Source of the DNA: an uncultured Succinatimonas sp.
GTDB lineage: Bacteria; Pseudomonadota; Gammaproteobacteria; Enterobacterales; Succinivibrionaceae
DNA length: 9,168 nt
Direction of reading: 5' to 3'
Assembly (NCBI GenBank): GCA_905201175.1
Contig: CAJKNC010000064.1
Span: forward strand, 1 to 9,168
Positions 1-5,341 of the stretch are shown here, piece after piece. The notes beneath the pieces are model-generated. The model ran no database searches. It was given only the letters and a program-made list of their open reading frames with translations, and was not told where the DNA came from. Position 1 is the stretch's first letter. Each line of letters opens with the position of its first letter. A program made the position numbers and the translations under genes.

Positions 1-19
1 AAAAACATTTAATAAATAC

Positions 20-44
20 ACTTAATTAAGTACTTTTAATAAGT
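20..44. repeat. Two adjacent ACTT...AAGT dyads upstream of yfbV
   Basis: Positions 20-31 form a perfect 12-bp palindrome (ACTTAATTAAGT). It is followed directly at 32-44 by a second, imperfect unit with the same ends (ACTT, five bases, AAGT). The two units lie about 40-65 bp upstream of the putative yfbV -10 element, which would suit an operator. The region is very AT-rich, so chance is a real alternative, and I do not recognise a regulator for it. Confidence 0.3.
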
Positions 45-80
45 TTGGAGTTTTTACGCTGTTTTTAGATGCCAATTAAA

Positions 81-89
81 TGCTAAAAT
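81..89 (+). promoter_or_regulatory. Candidate extended -10 promoter of yfbV
   Basis: TG at 81-82, one base, then TAAAAT at 84-89 matches an extended -10 element. No convincing -35 hexamer lies 16-18 bp upstream (the stretch there is mostly T). Transcription would start near 95-97, leaving a very short leader that still contains AGGA at 101-104. This is a motif call only. Confidence 0.35.
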
Positions 90-108
90 ATATAAGAGGT
101 AGGAATAG

Positions 109-561
109 ATGAGTTTTATAAAGACCATAAGGCTTGGATGCCATTATTTAGAAATTTGGCCAAACCATCCATTGTTAACTCCAGTGTTTGCTGAAAATCG
201 CGTAAAAAGAGCTATGCTGCTGGGACAAAAGCTTTTGCCGCCATTTATAGTTCTTATTTTAGTGTGGGCCTATTATCGCGGAGGCGGTTTTCATGGCGTG
301 GAGTTTATGTTTGCTATGAAAAATACCTGGCCTATGACGTTGATGTGCGTATTGTTCTTATTACTTATGCCCATGCAAGGTTATTACTGGTTAGGCAAAC
401 GTGCCCAAACTAAATTAAATAAAAAGCAAGCGCTGTTTTATGTCGAATTATGTAAAAAGCTTACCAAAGAACCGGTGCTTGAGCCGACTATGATGGATTT
501 GGCCTTGAGGATTAAGGATGGGATTGCGGTTTTAGGCCCTGATTTTCTTAAAAATCTTTAA
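109..561 (+). CDS. yfbV: UPF0208 (DUF412) inner-membrane protein, YfbV family
   Basis: This 150-residue protein is the length usual for the family. It has the N-terminal HY...WP signature (residues 12-18), PVFAENRV (25-32) and the conserved PMQG-W-LGKR block (88-98). Two hydrophobic segments (about 43-56 and 74-90) predict two membrane helices with a cytoplasmic C-terminal helical tail. In E. coli, YfbV has been linked to organisation of the Ter macrodomain, but its biochemical activity is unknown. The ATG at 109 is preceded by AGAGG (95-99) and AGGA (101-104). In E. coli the gene lies near ackA, whereas here it sits 62 nt upstream of prfA, in the position hemA often holds in gammaproteobacteria. 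I am sure of the family and unsure of the function. Confidence 0.9.
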   Translation: MSFIKTIRLGCHYLEIWPNHPLLTPVFAENRVKRAMLLGQKLLPPFIVLILVWAYYRGGGFHGVEFMFAMKNTWPMTLMCVLFLLLMPMQGYYWLGKRAQTKLNKKQALFYVELCKKLTKEPVLEPTMMDLALRIKDGIAVLGPDFLKNL

Positions 562-580
562 TCTTAATGGTATGCAAATC

Positions 581-589
581 TGTTAGAAT
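581..589 (+). promoter_or_regulatory. Candidate extended -10 promoter for prfA-prmC
   Basis: TG at 581-582, one base, then TAGAAT at 584-589 forms an extended -10 in the yfbV-prfA gap. No good -35 is visible. Transcription from here would start near 596 and give a leader of about 28 nt that includes the palindrome at 605-620. Read-through from yfbV is the alternative, since no terminator is evident in the gap. Confidence 0.35.
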
Positions 590-604
590 ACATCAAAAAT
601 TTTT

Positions 605-620
605 TTATATTTAAATATAA
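605..620. repeat. Perfect 16-bp AT palindrome just before the prfA start
   Basis: TTATATTTAAATATAA is its own reverse complement, and it ends 3 nt before the prfA ATG. In RNA it could fold only as a weak A-U hairpin. It occupies the place where a Shine-Dalgarno sequence would normally be, and prfA has no clear one. It could be a protein-binding dyad, a translational element, or an accident of AT-rich DNA. Confidence 0.4.
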
Positions 621-623
621 GCC

Positions 624-1718
624 ATGCAAGAATCAATTCTCCGTAAATTACAAGCATTAGTTGAGCGTCATCAAGAGGTTGAGCAGCTTTTAAGCCAGCC
701 TGAGGTGATTGCAGATCAAGAAAAATTCCGTGAGCTCAATCGTGAGTATTCACAGCTACAAACCACAGTTACCACTTTCCGTGAATATAGCACTGCTGCT
801 GATGACATAAAAGAAATGCAGGAAATGCTTAAGAGCGACGATCCTGATATGGTCGCCATGGCTCAGGAAGAGCTTGAGCCTACACAGAAAAAGGTAGAAG
901 CCTTAGAGCATGAATTACAATTATTGCTGCTGCCTCATGATAAGCGTGATGACTGCAACTGTTTTTTGGAAATTCGTGCCGGTACGGGCGGTGATGAAGC
1001 CTGTTTATTCGCAGGCGAGCTATTCCGTATGTACACTAAGTATGTTGAAAGCAAAGGCTGGTCTTTAGAAGTCGTCTCTGAAAGTGAAGGAGAGATGGGC
1101 GGCTATAAAGAGATCATTTCTAAACTTTCAGGAGAGGGAGCCTACGGCTATATGAAGTTTGAGTCAGGCGGCCATCGTGTACAGCGTGTGCCTATTACTG
1201 AAACTCAAGGACGTGTGCATACTTCTGCTTGTACGGTCATGGTTTTGCCTGAGATCCCTCCTGCAGAAGCTCCGGAAATTAATCCTGCCGATTTACGCAT
1301 TGATACCTTCAGGGCATCTGGTGCTGGCGGTCAGCATATTAATAAGACCGACTCGGCAATTCGCATTACTCACTTGCCGACAGGATTAGTCGTTGAATGT
1401 CAGGATCAGCGTTCACAGCATCAGAATAAAGCTCGAGCGATGGAAGTCTTGATCTCCAGATTATCACAGATGGAAGAGGATAAACGTAATGCTGAAGCTG
1501 CCAGCATGCGTCAGAGCATTTTAAGTTCAGGAGACAGATCTGATCGTATTCGTACCTACAACTATCCTCAAAGCCGAGTGACAGATCACCGCATCAATTT
1601 AACCCTATATCGCTTAGATGAGGTTTTAAGCGGTGATTTAGATCTGCTCCTAAAGCCGGTTATTGAAGAGTATAAGGCCGAACAGCTAGTGCAAATGACC
1701 TCCGAGGGAAGCCTTTAA
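624..1718 (+). CDS. prfA: Peptide chain release factor 1 (RF1)
   Basis: RF1 recognises UAA and UAG stop codons on the ribosome and triggers hydrolysis of peptidyl-tRNA. The 364-residue protein aligns end to end with E. coli RF1. The helical N-terminal domain is followed by the EIRAGTGGDEA block (116-126) and GGHRVQRVP (182-190). The anticodon-like PxT tripeptide reads Pro-Ile-Thr (190-192), which marks RF1 rather than RF2 (SPF). The catalytic GGQ is at 235-237 within SGAGGQHINKT, and DHRINLTLYRLDE lies near the C-terminus (321-333). There is no internal frameshift of the RF2 type. The ATG at 624 fits the family N-terminus, but the upstream ribosome binding site is weak (an AT palindrome precedes it). 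prmC follows after 2 nt, so the two genes are almost certainly co-transcribed. Confidence 0.98.
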   Translation: MQESILRKLQALVERHQEVEQLLSQPEVIADQEKFRELNREYSQLQTTVTTFREYSTAADDIKEMQEMLKSDDPDMVAMAQEELEPTQKKVEALEHELQLLLLPHDKRDDCNCFLEIRAGTGGDEACLFAGELFRMYTKYVESKGWSLEVVSESEGEMGGYKEIISKLSGEGAYGYMKFESGGHRVQRVPITETQGRVHTSACTVMVLPEIPPAEAPEINPADLRIDTFRASGAGGQHINKTDSAIRITHLPTGLVVECQDQRSQHQNKARAMEVLISRLSQMEEDKRNAEAASMRQSILSSGDRSDRIRTYNYPQSRVTDHRINLTLYRLDEVLSGDLDLLLKPVIEEYKAEQLVQMTSEGSL

Positions 1719-1720
1719 TT

Positions 1721-2542
1721 ATGGATATTCGGGCGCTGATGCAGCAAGGGCGGGAGCGCCTGATTCTAGGTAAAATTGAGAGCGCCTCCCTAGAGGCCTC
1801 TTTATTTTTAACTCATCTTACAGGATATTCTCGCGCTCAGCTGATAGCACATGATGATGAAGCTGTAAGCGATAAATTAATAGAAGATTATTTTTCATTA
1901 ATAGATAAACGCCTGCAGGGCATGCCCTGTGCTTATCTGTTAGGATATAAAGACTTTTGGGGCTTAAAGCTAAAGGTAAGTCCAGATACTCTAATTCCTA
2001 GAGCTGACACTGAAACTATAGTTGAAGAGGCTTTAAAGCTTAATCCGTGCAAGGTATTAGATTTGGGAACGGGATCGGGGGCGATTATTCTGGCTTTAAA
2101 GTCAGAATTAAAAGATCTGCAGGCCTATGCTTGTGATTTTTCTTCTAAAGCTTTAGCCATAGCTGCTGAAAATGCCCAAAGACTTAATTTAGATGTTTGT
2201 TTTTATCAAAGCTTTTGGTTTGATGATATTCCTTTGCAGCAGTTTGATGTAATAGTTTCTAATCCTCCGTATATTGAAGAAAACGATCCTCATCTTAAGC
2301 TTAACGGACTGAATTTTGAGCCTAAAACAGCATTAGTTTCAGGTAAGGACGGCCTTGATGATATAAGAATCATTGCTGATAAAGCCAGAACATATTTAAA
2401 GCCAGGCGGCTATCTGCTGCTTGAGCACGGCTATAATCAAGGCAGAAAAGTCAGGGAAATTCTAAGCTCTAACGGTTTTTATGAGGTAAAAACAGTAAAA
2501 GATCTAGGCAATAACGACAGAGTAACCTTAGGACATCTATAA
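1721..2542 (+). CDS. prmC: Release factor glutamine N5-methyltransferase
   Basis: PrmC methylates the glutamine of the GGQ motif in RF1 and RF2 using S-adenosylmethionine, which speeds termination. The 273-residue protein has the N-terminal helical release-factor-binding domain (about 1-80, ending in YKDFWGL) and the LIPRADTE segment (91-98). The class I methyltransferase fold follows: SAM-binding DLGTGSG (114-120), the catalytic NPPY motif (181-184) and a C-terminal LLLEHG strand (232-237). The length is close to E. coli PrmC (277). The ATG at 1721 lies 2 nt after the prfA stop. Its ribosome binding site, GAGGGA at 1704-1709, lies inside the end of prfA, which indicates coupled translation. 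Confidence 0.97.
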   Translation: MDIRALMQQGRERLILGKIESASLEASLFLTHLTGYSRAQLIAHDDEAVSDKLIEDYFSLIDKRLQGMPCAYLLGYKDFWGLKLKVSPDTLIPRADTETIVEEALKLNPCKVLDLGTGSGAIILALKSELKDLQAYACDFSSKALAIAAENAQRLNLDVCFYQSFWFDDIPLQQFDVIVSNPPYIEENDPHLKLNGLNFEPKTALVSGKDGLDDIRIIADKARTYLKPGGYLLLEHGYNQGRKVREILSSNGFYEVKTVKDLGNNDRVTLGHL

Positions 2543-2623
2543 ATACAGCTCACAAAGCTATATGCTAGCTTGTAAAGCTTGATTTTTATAAAAGAGAGAG
2601 TTTTCCATATTTATATACTAATA

Positions 2624-2712
2624 CTGAGAGCTGCGTTTGTTTGATTATTCACTCAGTAAATATTAATCTGAGCTTTTTATCCTTTTCTTGTTTATCTTTA
2701 TCTAGCTCTCAG
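2624..2712. repeat. Long-range 9-bp inverted repeat enclosing an inner hairpin
   Basis: CTGAGAGCT at 2624-2632 is the exact reverse complement of AGCTCTCAG at 2704-2712. Between them lies the CTCAG/CTGAG hairpin (2652-2672), which nests compatibly. The CTGAG and CTCAG cores could also pair in an alternative register (2624-2628 with 2652-2656, and 2668-2672 with 2708-2712). The right arm is followed by a T-rich stretch (GCTTTTT, 2717-2723). Confidence 0.4.
2652..2678 (+). terminator. Possible terminator after prmC
   Basis: CTCAG (2652-2656) can pair with CTGAG (2668-2672) across an 11-nt AT loop, and CTTTTT follows at 2673-2678. The 5-bp stem is short for a strong rho-independent terminator. 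A second candidate is the weak hairpin at 2552-2573, with T5 at 2583-2587. Neither is decisive. Confidence 0.35.
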
Positions 2713-2780
2713 CTTAGCTTTTTCTGTCTGCACATAAATATAGCAATTTGCATCATTAAAGTTAGTGAAGTAGCTAACAT

Positions 2781-2803
2781 TTTGACAAACAAAATTTGTT
2801 AAA
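2781..2803. repeat. AT-rich dyad with 9-bp arms
   Basis: TTTGACAAA (2781-2789) and TTTGTTAAA (2795-2803) are inverted copies with one mismatch, which would be a G-U pair in RNA, around a 5-nt spacer. The left arm contains a perfect TTGACA, but no -10 follows at the right distance. It could be a weak hairpin or a protein site. Confidence 0.3.
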
Positions 2804-2858
2804 CTGAAGCTTAAAACTATTTTTAGCTAAAATAAGGCTTTTTTAGTGCATAGAGATG

Positions 2859-2885
2859 TAAGGCTCACAAAATTAGTGAGCCTTA
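2859..2885 (-). terminator. Stem-loop at the 3' end of the min operon
   Basis: TAAGGCTCAC (2859-2868) and GTGAGCCTTA (2876-2885) form a perfect 10-bp stem with a 7-nt loop, 17 nt beyond the minE stop codon. It is the strongest hairpin in the convergent region and probably marks or protects the min mRNA 3' end. No T-tract follows directly on either strand, so it is not a textbook intrinsic terminator. Rho-dependent termination or an RNA-stability role are alternatives. Confidence 0.45.
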
Positions 2886-2901
2886 TAAGGATTAAAGCTA
2901 A

Positions 2902-3192
2902 TTATTGCTTTTTGTCAGGATCATGACCGTCTAAAGCTACAGACATTTCCATGATAGAAGTGTTTTCTTTATTAGCAATGCTAATCTCCACGTCCTGCTC
3001 AGAGGCAATAGGTATATATTTTTTCAGCACCTCAATAATTTCCTGACGTAATTTAGGCATAAAGTCAGGAGTGTCTCGGCCAGCGCGGTCATTGATAAGC
3101 ACCAAGTGTAAACGCTGTTTAGCATCGTCACGGGCATTTGAGGTCTTATTATTTTTAAAAATAGCCTCAGAGATAACTTTTAATAATGACAT
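2902..3192 (-). CDS. minE: Cell division topological specificity factor MinE
   Basis: MinE stimulates the MinD ATPase and drives the pole-to-pole oscillation that keeps MinC away from midcell. The 96-residue protein (E. coli 88) has the expected parts. An N-terminal amphipathic membrane-targeting segment (about 1-12, MSLLKVISEAIF) is followed by the MinD-binding contact helix (AKQRLHLVL, 24-32). The dimerising alpha/beta domain has the FMPKLRQEI-EVLKKY block (44-59). The ATG at 3192 is preceded by a GAGG ribosome binding site with a 4-nt spacer. It lies 13 nt after the minD stop codon, as last gene of a minCDE operon. The C-terminal tail (about 88-96) is charged and a little longer than in E. 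coli. Confidence 0.96.
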   Translation of the reverse strand: MSLLKVISEAIFKNNKTSNARDDAKQRLHLVLINDRAGRDTPDFMPKLRQEIIEVLKKYIPIASEQDVEISIANKENTSIMEMSVALDGHDPDKKQ

Positions 3193-3205
3193 CGCAACCT
3201 CTTAT

Positions 3206-4243
3206 TTAATCTTTAGAGAACAACATGCCAAAAAAGCCCTTTTTAGCTGTAACAAAACGTAAAGGAACTTCGTTGCCTAATAAACGTTCGACGGCATCGC
3301 AGTAAGCTTTGCCGGCATCAGATTTTTGATCAAGGATGATGGGGTTACCTGAATTTGAAGCTCTTAAAACATCTGGAGATTCTGGAATTACACCTAAAAG
3401 AGGGATGGTTAATAATTCCTGAACATCCTCAACGGAAAGCATTTCATTTTTCTTAACGCGATCCGGCAGATAACGGGTTAACAAAAGTTTTGCTACAACA
3501 GGCTCCATATCAAGCTCAGCACGGCGAGATCTTGCATTTAAGATACCAATGATGCGATCGCTGTCACGTACTGAAGAAACCTCAGGGTTAGTTGTAACAA
3601 TTGCTTCATCGGCAAAGTATAAGGCTAATAATGCGCCTGTTTCTATGCCAGCCGGACTGTCGCAGATAATGTATTCAAAGCCCATTTCGTCAAGTTCACG
3701 GAAAACTTTCTCTACTCCTAAAAGAGTTAGAGCATCCTTATCCTTAGTCTGAGAGGCAGGGAGGACATATAGATTATCAACGTGACGATCTTTAATTAAA
3801 GCCTGATTGAGCTTTGCTTCATTATTGATGACATTGATAAAATCGTAAACTACGCGGCGCTCACAGCCCATTATCAAATCAAGATTGCGCAAGCCGACAT
3901 CAAAATCTAAGACAGCAGTCTTATGTCCCTTCATTGCAAGGCCGGTAGCAATAGCTGCAGACGAGGTTGTCTTGCCTACGCCGCCTTTACCTGAGGTAAC
4001 TACGATAATGCGTACCTTGAAAGGCTCGCGGCTTACTTTGCTCGGATCATTTTGAGCTTCTAATTCAGCTTTTTTTAAAGCCTGCAGATCGATCTTGGCT
4101 TCTTTTTTCTCTTCTGGTGCAGAAGCTTTACTGGCTTTATCTGCTGCTTTTTCGTTTACAGGCTGCTCTTTTGTAGCTTCCTTAGCGTCAAGCTCAACAG
4201 TTTCTTTGGAGGATTCTTTCTCTTTAAGTTCTTTCTCTGACAT
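3206..4243 (-). CDS. minD: Septum site-determining ATPase MinD with N-terminal extension
   Basis: MinD is a ParA-like ATPase that binds the inner membrane as an ATP dimer, recruits MinC to block FtsZ, and is released by MinE. From residue 78 onward it follows E. coli MinD closely: the deviant Walker A GKGGVGKT (85-92, signature Lys86), switch I DFDVGLRNLD (113-122), CDSPAGIETGA (194-204) and TTNPEVSSVRDSDR (217-230). It ends in an amphipathic membrane-targeting helix (about 334-343, KKGFFGMLFS). The protein is 345 residues against 270 in E. coli. Residues 1-75 are an added Lys/Glu/Ala-rich low-complexity segment, predicted disordered or helical. It looks real: the ATG at 4243 has a good ribosome binding site (AGGA, 7-nt spacer) 13 nt after minC, and no ATG, GTG or TTG exists at the normal MinD start. 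The core assignment is certain. The role of the extension is unknown. Confidence 0.97.
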   Translation of the reverse strand: MSEKELKEKESSKETVELDAKEATKEQPVNEKAADKASKASAPEEKKEAKIDLQALKKAELEAQNDPSKVSREPFKVRIIVVTSGKGGVGKTTSSAAIATGLAMKGHKTAVLDFDVGLRNLDLIMGCERRVVYDFINVINNEAKLNQALIKDRHVDNLYVLPASQTKDKDALTLLGVEKVFRELDEMGFEYIICDSPAGIETGALLALYFADEAIVTTNPEVSSVRDSDRIIGILNARSRRAELDMEPVVAKLLLTRYLPDRVKKNEMLSVEDVQELLTIPLLGVIPESPDVLRASNSGNPIILDQKSDAGKAYCDAVERLLGNEVPLRFVTAKKGFFGMLFSKD

Positions 4244-4256
4244 ATTTCCATCCTGC

Positions 4257-5111
4257 TTAGAACTTGGAATTTAATTTATTTAAATCGGTAGGGTGTGAGT
4301 ACTGTAAGCTCTTGCCATCTTTTGACAGATAAACTAGAAGCTCTTGTTTTTTTCCATAAAAAGGAATGATCTTGCTATCATGCTCCATATCATCGGCAGT
4401 TTGATAATTTCCGCATATGGCACATAAAGTTGGTTTGAAAACTCCTGATGTATAGATAAAGCTCGGCTCATAACCGCAGCTTTGGGCATCCTTAGGACTG
4501 CCGGCATAAGCTTCCCCAAATAGGGAGCCGAAGATTATGATGCTGTGTGAAGCAATAATTCTTGCAGTTGCAGCAACATTGCCAAAGATGACAACACTGT
4601 TGTCTTTAGCTGTAATTATTTCTCCGGTTCTGACGTTGCGGCTAATTACAATTAATGGCTCTGTAACTTTAACTTCAACAGGCACATTTACTTTGACCGG
4701 TACCTCAACCTCAAAGGTCTTAGTAACGATCTTAGGCTGTAAATTTTCCTCTCGAATGCGGGCAAAACGGTTAGAGTTTACCACAGGAACTTTTTTATCT
4801 TTTAAAAGCTTTATAGCTTCCTCGGATGTAATTCCTGATAATCCTATAAGGTAGACGTCAAATTCATTACAGATATCAGCAAGCTTTTTATAATCAAGAT
4901 CTTCAAAATTATTTATTTCGGATACGTCTAAAACTAAAGGTGCAAAGGCATAAACTTCCCGATTAGGGGAAATCTTTAAAGTTAACAGCTGTTTTAGGTG
5001 TTCTGGGTCTAAATCTTTGATAACGATGGTATTAAAGGTGTAACCAGTTCGTATCAAACCACCGTTAACTGCGATAGGTTTGCCATCTGCAGAGGTAATA
5101 TTTGTGGTCAT
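4257..5111 (-). CDS. minC: Septum site-determining protein MinC
   Basis: MinC is the FtsZ antagonist of the Min system and is carried to the membrane by MinD. At 284 residues it is longer than E. coli MinC (231). The N-terminal FtsZ-inhibiting domain spans about 25-125. A linker of alternating Val with Lys/Glu (134-149, EVEVPVKV...) follows. The C-terminal beta-helix domain (about 153-265) binds MinD and dimerises: VRTGEI (160-165) matches the RSGQ region, and IIIFGSLFGEAYAG (191-204) matches the conserved G-A-AG turn. Relative to E. coli this domain gains roughly six residues after 205, plus cysteines at 212, 230 and 233 (CxxC). The C-terminal tail is about 20 residues longer. The ATG at 5111 has an AGG ribosome binding site with an 8-nt spacer. 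It is the first gene of the operon. Confidence 0.93.
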   Translation of the reverse strand: MTTNITSADGKPIAVNGGLIRTGYTFNTIVIKDLDPEHLKQLLTLKISPNREVYAFAPLVLDVSEINNFEDLDYKKLADICNEFDVYLIGLSGITSEEAIKLLKDKKVPVVNSNRFARIREENLQPKIVTKTFEVEVPVKVNVPVEVKVTEPLIVISRNVRTGEIITAKDNSVVIFGNVAATARIIASHSIIIFGSLFGEAYAGSPKDAQSCGYEPSFIYTSGVFKPTLCAICGNYQTADDMEHDSKIIPFYGKKQELLVYLSKDGKSLQYSHPTDLNKLNSKF

Positions 5112-5144
5112 GTAAAAAGCCTGTATTTTTTAAATATTTACTGA

Positions 5145-5153
5145 ATTTTAGCA
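5145..5153 (-). promoter_or_regulatory. Candidate extended -10 promoter of minCDE
   Basis: On the minus strand TG (5153-5152), one base, then TAAAAT (5150-5145) forms an extended -10, 34 bp upstream of the minC start. Transcription would begin near 5138 and give a leader of about 27 nt. No good -35 is present. Its core (TGCTAAAAT) is identical to the candidate yfbV promoter. An 11-bp dyad, CACAA-T-TTGTG, lies just upstream at 5160-5170 and could be an operator. Confidence 0.4.
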
Positions 5154-5159
5154 TATTGA

Positions 5160-5170
5160 CACAATTTGTG
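5160..5170. promoter_or_regulatory. Small dyad beside the min promoter
   Basis: CACAA, a central T, then TTGTG form a perfect inverted repeat with one central base, 7 bp upstream of the minC extended -10. The placement suits an operator or activator site. The dyad is short and I do not recognise the regulator. Confidence 0.25.
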
Positions 5171-5244
5171 CAGAATGATCAAACATATCCGTGACTTAAG
5201 GCAGTTTTAAGTTTTTTTATATGTCTATATTGAAAAAAAAAGAT

Positions 5245-5288
5245 AATAAAAAAACACTCTGTTATGAATATTGCATAAAAGAGTGTTT
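5245..5288 (-). terminator. Rho-independent terminator of the aldolase/TRAP operon
   Basis: On the minus strand, 9 bp (5280-5288 with 5252-5260), one G-A mismatch and 5 more bp (5274-5278 with 5262-5266) form a long hairpin with a 7-nt loop. The transcript then runs into T-rich sequence, including T4 directly after the stem and a further T9 at 5233-5241. It lies 54 nt past the dctQ stop codon and separates the TRAP operon from the min promoter. Confidence 0.8.
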
Positions 5289-5310
5289 ATTGTTTAAGCT
5301 TTAAAGCTCA

Positions 5311-5339
5311 AGGGCAAATAATAGCCCTGGCAATTTTTT
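5311..5339 (+). terminator. Plus-strand terminator-like hairpin facing dctQ
   Basis: AGGGC (5311-5315) pairs with GCCCT (5324-5328) across an 8-nt loop, and after five bases comes T6 (5334-5339) on the plus strand. No plus-strand gene precedes it. It may block antisense transcription into the TRAP operon, end an unannotated small RNA, or act only as an extra hairpin for the dctQ mRNA. A 12-bp palindrome (AGCTTTAAAGCT, 5297-5308) adjoins it. Confidence 0.35.
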
Positions 5340-5341
5340 AG

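Larger units (their letters stand above)
2543..2901. other. Convergent intergenic region without a gene
   Basis: This 359-nt stretch separates the 3' ends of prmC (plus strand) and minE (minus strand). I see no convincing coding sequence, tRNA or known ncRNA family in it. It holds several dyads: a weak hairpin at 2552-2573, a long-range 9-bp inverted repeat (2624-2632 with 2704-2712) enclosing a small hairpin (2652-2672) followed by T5, an AT dyad at 2781-2803, a 12-bp palindrome at 2821-2832 and a strong stem-loop at 2859-2885. A TATACT hexamer at 2614-2619 has no -35 partner. The region most likely carries the two operons' transcription ends. Confidence 0.6.

Noticed and set aside
1191..1199. 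Pro-Ile-Thr instead of Pro-Ala-Thr in the RF1 stop-codon recognition tripeptide
   Set aside because: The middle residue of the RF1 PxT motif varies between species, and Pro and Thr are kept, so no change of codon specificity is implied.
1159..1389. Possible plus-strand ORF of 76 codons inside prfA
   Set aside because: It overlaps the most conserved part of RF1 in another frame and has no ribosome binding site or recognisable motif.
2782..2787. Perfect TTGACA as a -35 promoter element, plus strand
   Set aside because: No TATAAT-like hexamer lies 16-18 bp downstream and no plus-strand gene follows. It is part of an AT-rich dyad.
3206..4018. A shorter MinD starting at the usual position just before Walker A
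   Set aside because: No ATG, GTG or TTG codon lies there (the frame reads Pro-Phe-Lys-Val-Arg-Ile), while the upstream ATG at 4243 has a good ribosome binding site right after minC.
4537..4854. Possible plus-strand ORF of 105 codons inside minC
   Set aside because: It is antisense to a well-conserved minC gene, its Thr/Leu/Ser-rich translation resembles no family I know, and it is best explained as a shadow reading frame.
5156..5161. Perfect TTGACA, plus strand, upstream of minC
   Set aside because: It points away from minC and the hexamer 17 bp downstream (TCAAAC) is a poor -10. A terminator-like stem at 5194-5212 would leave only a tiny RNA.
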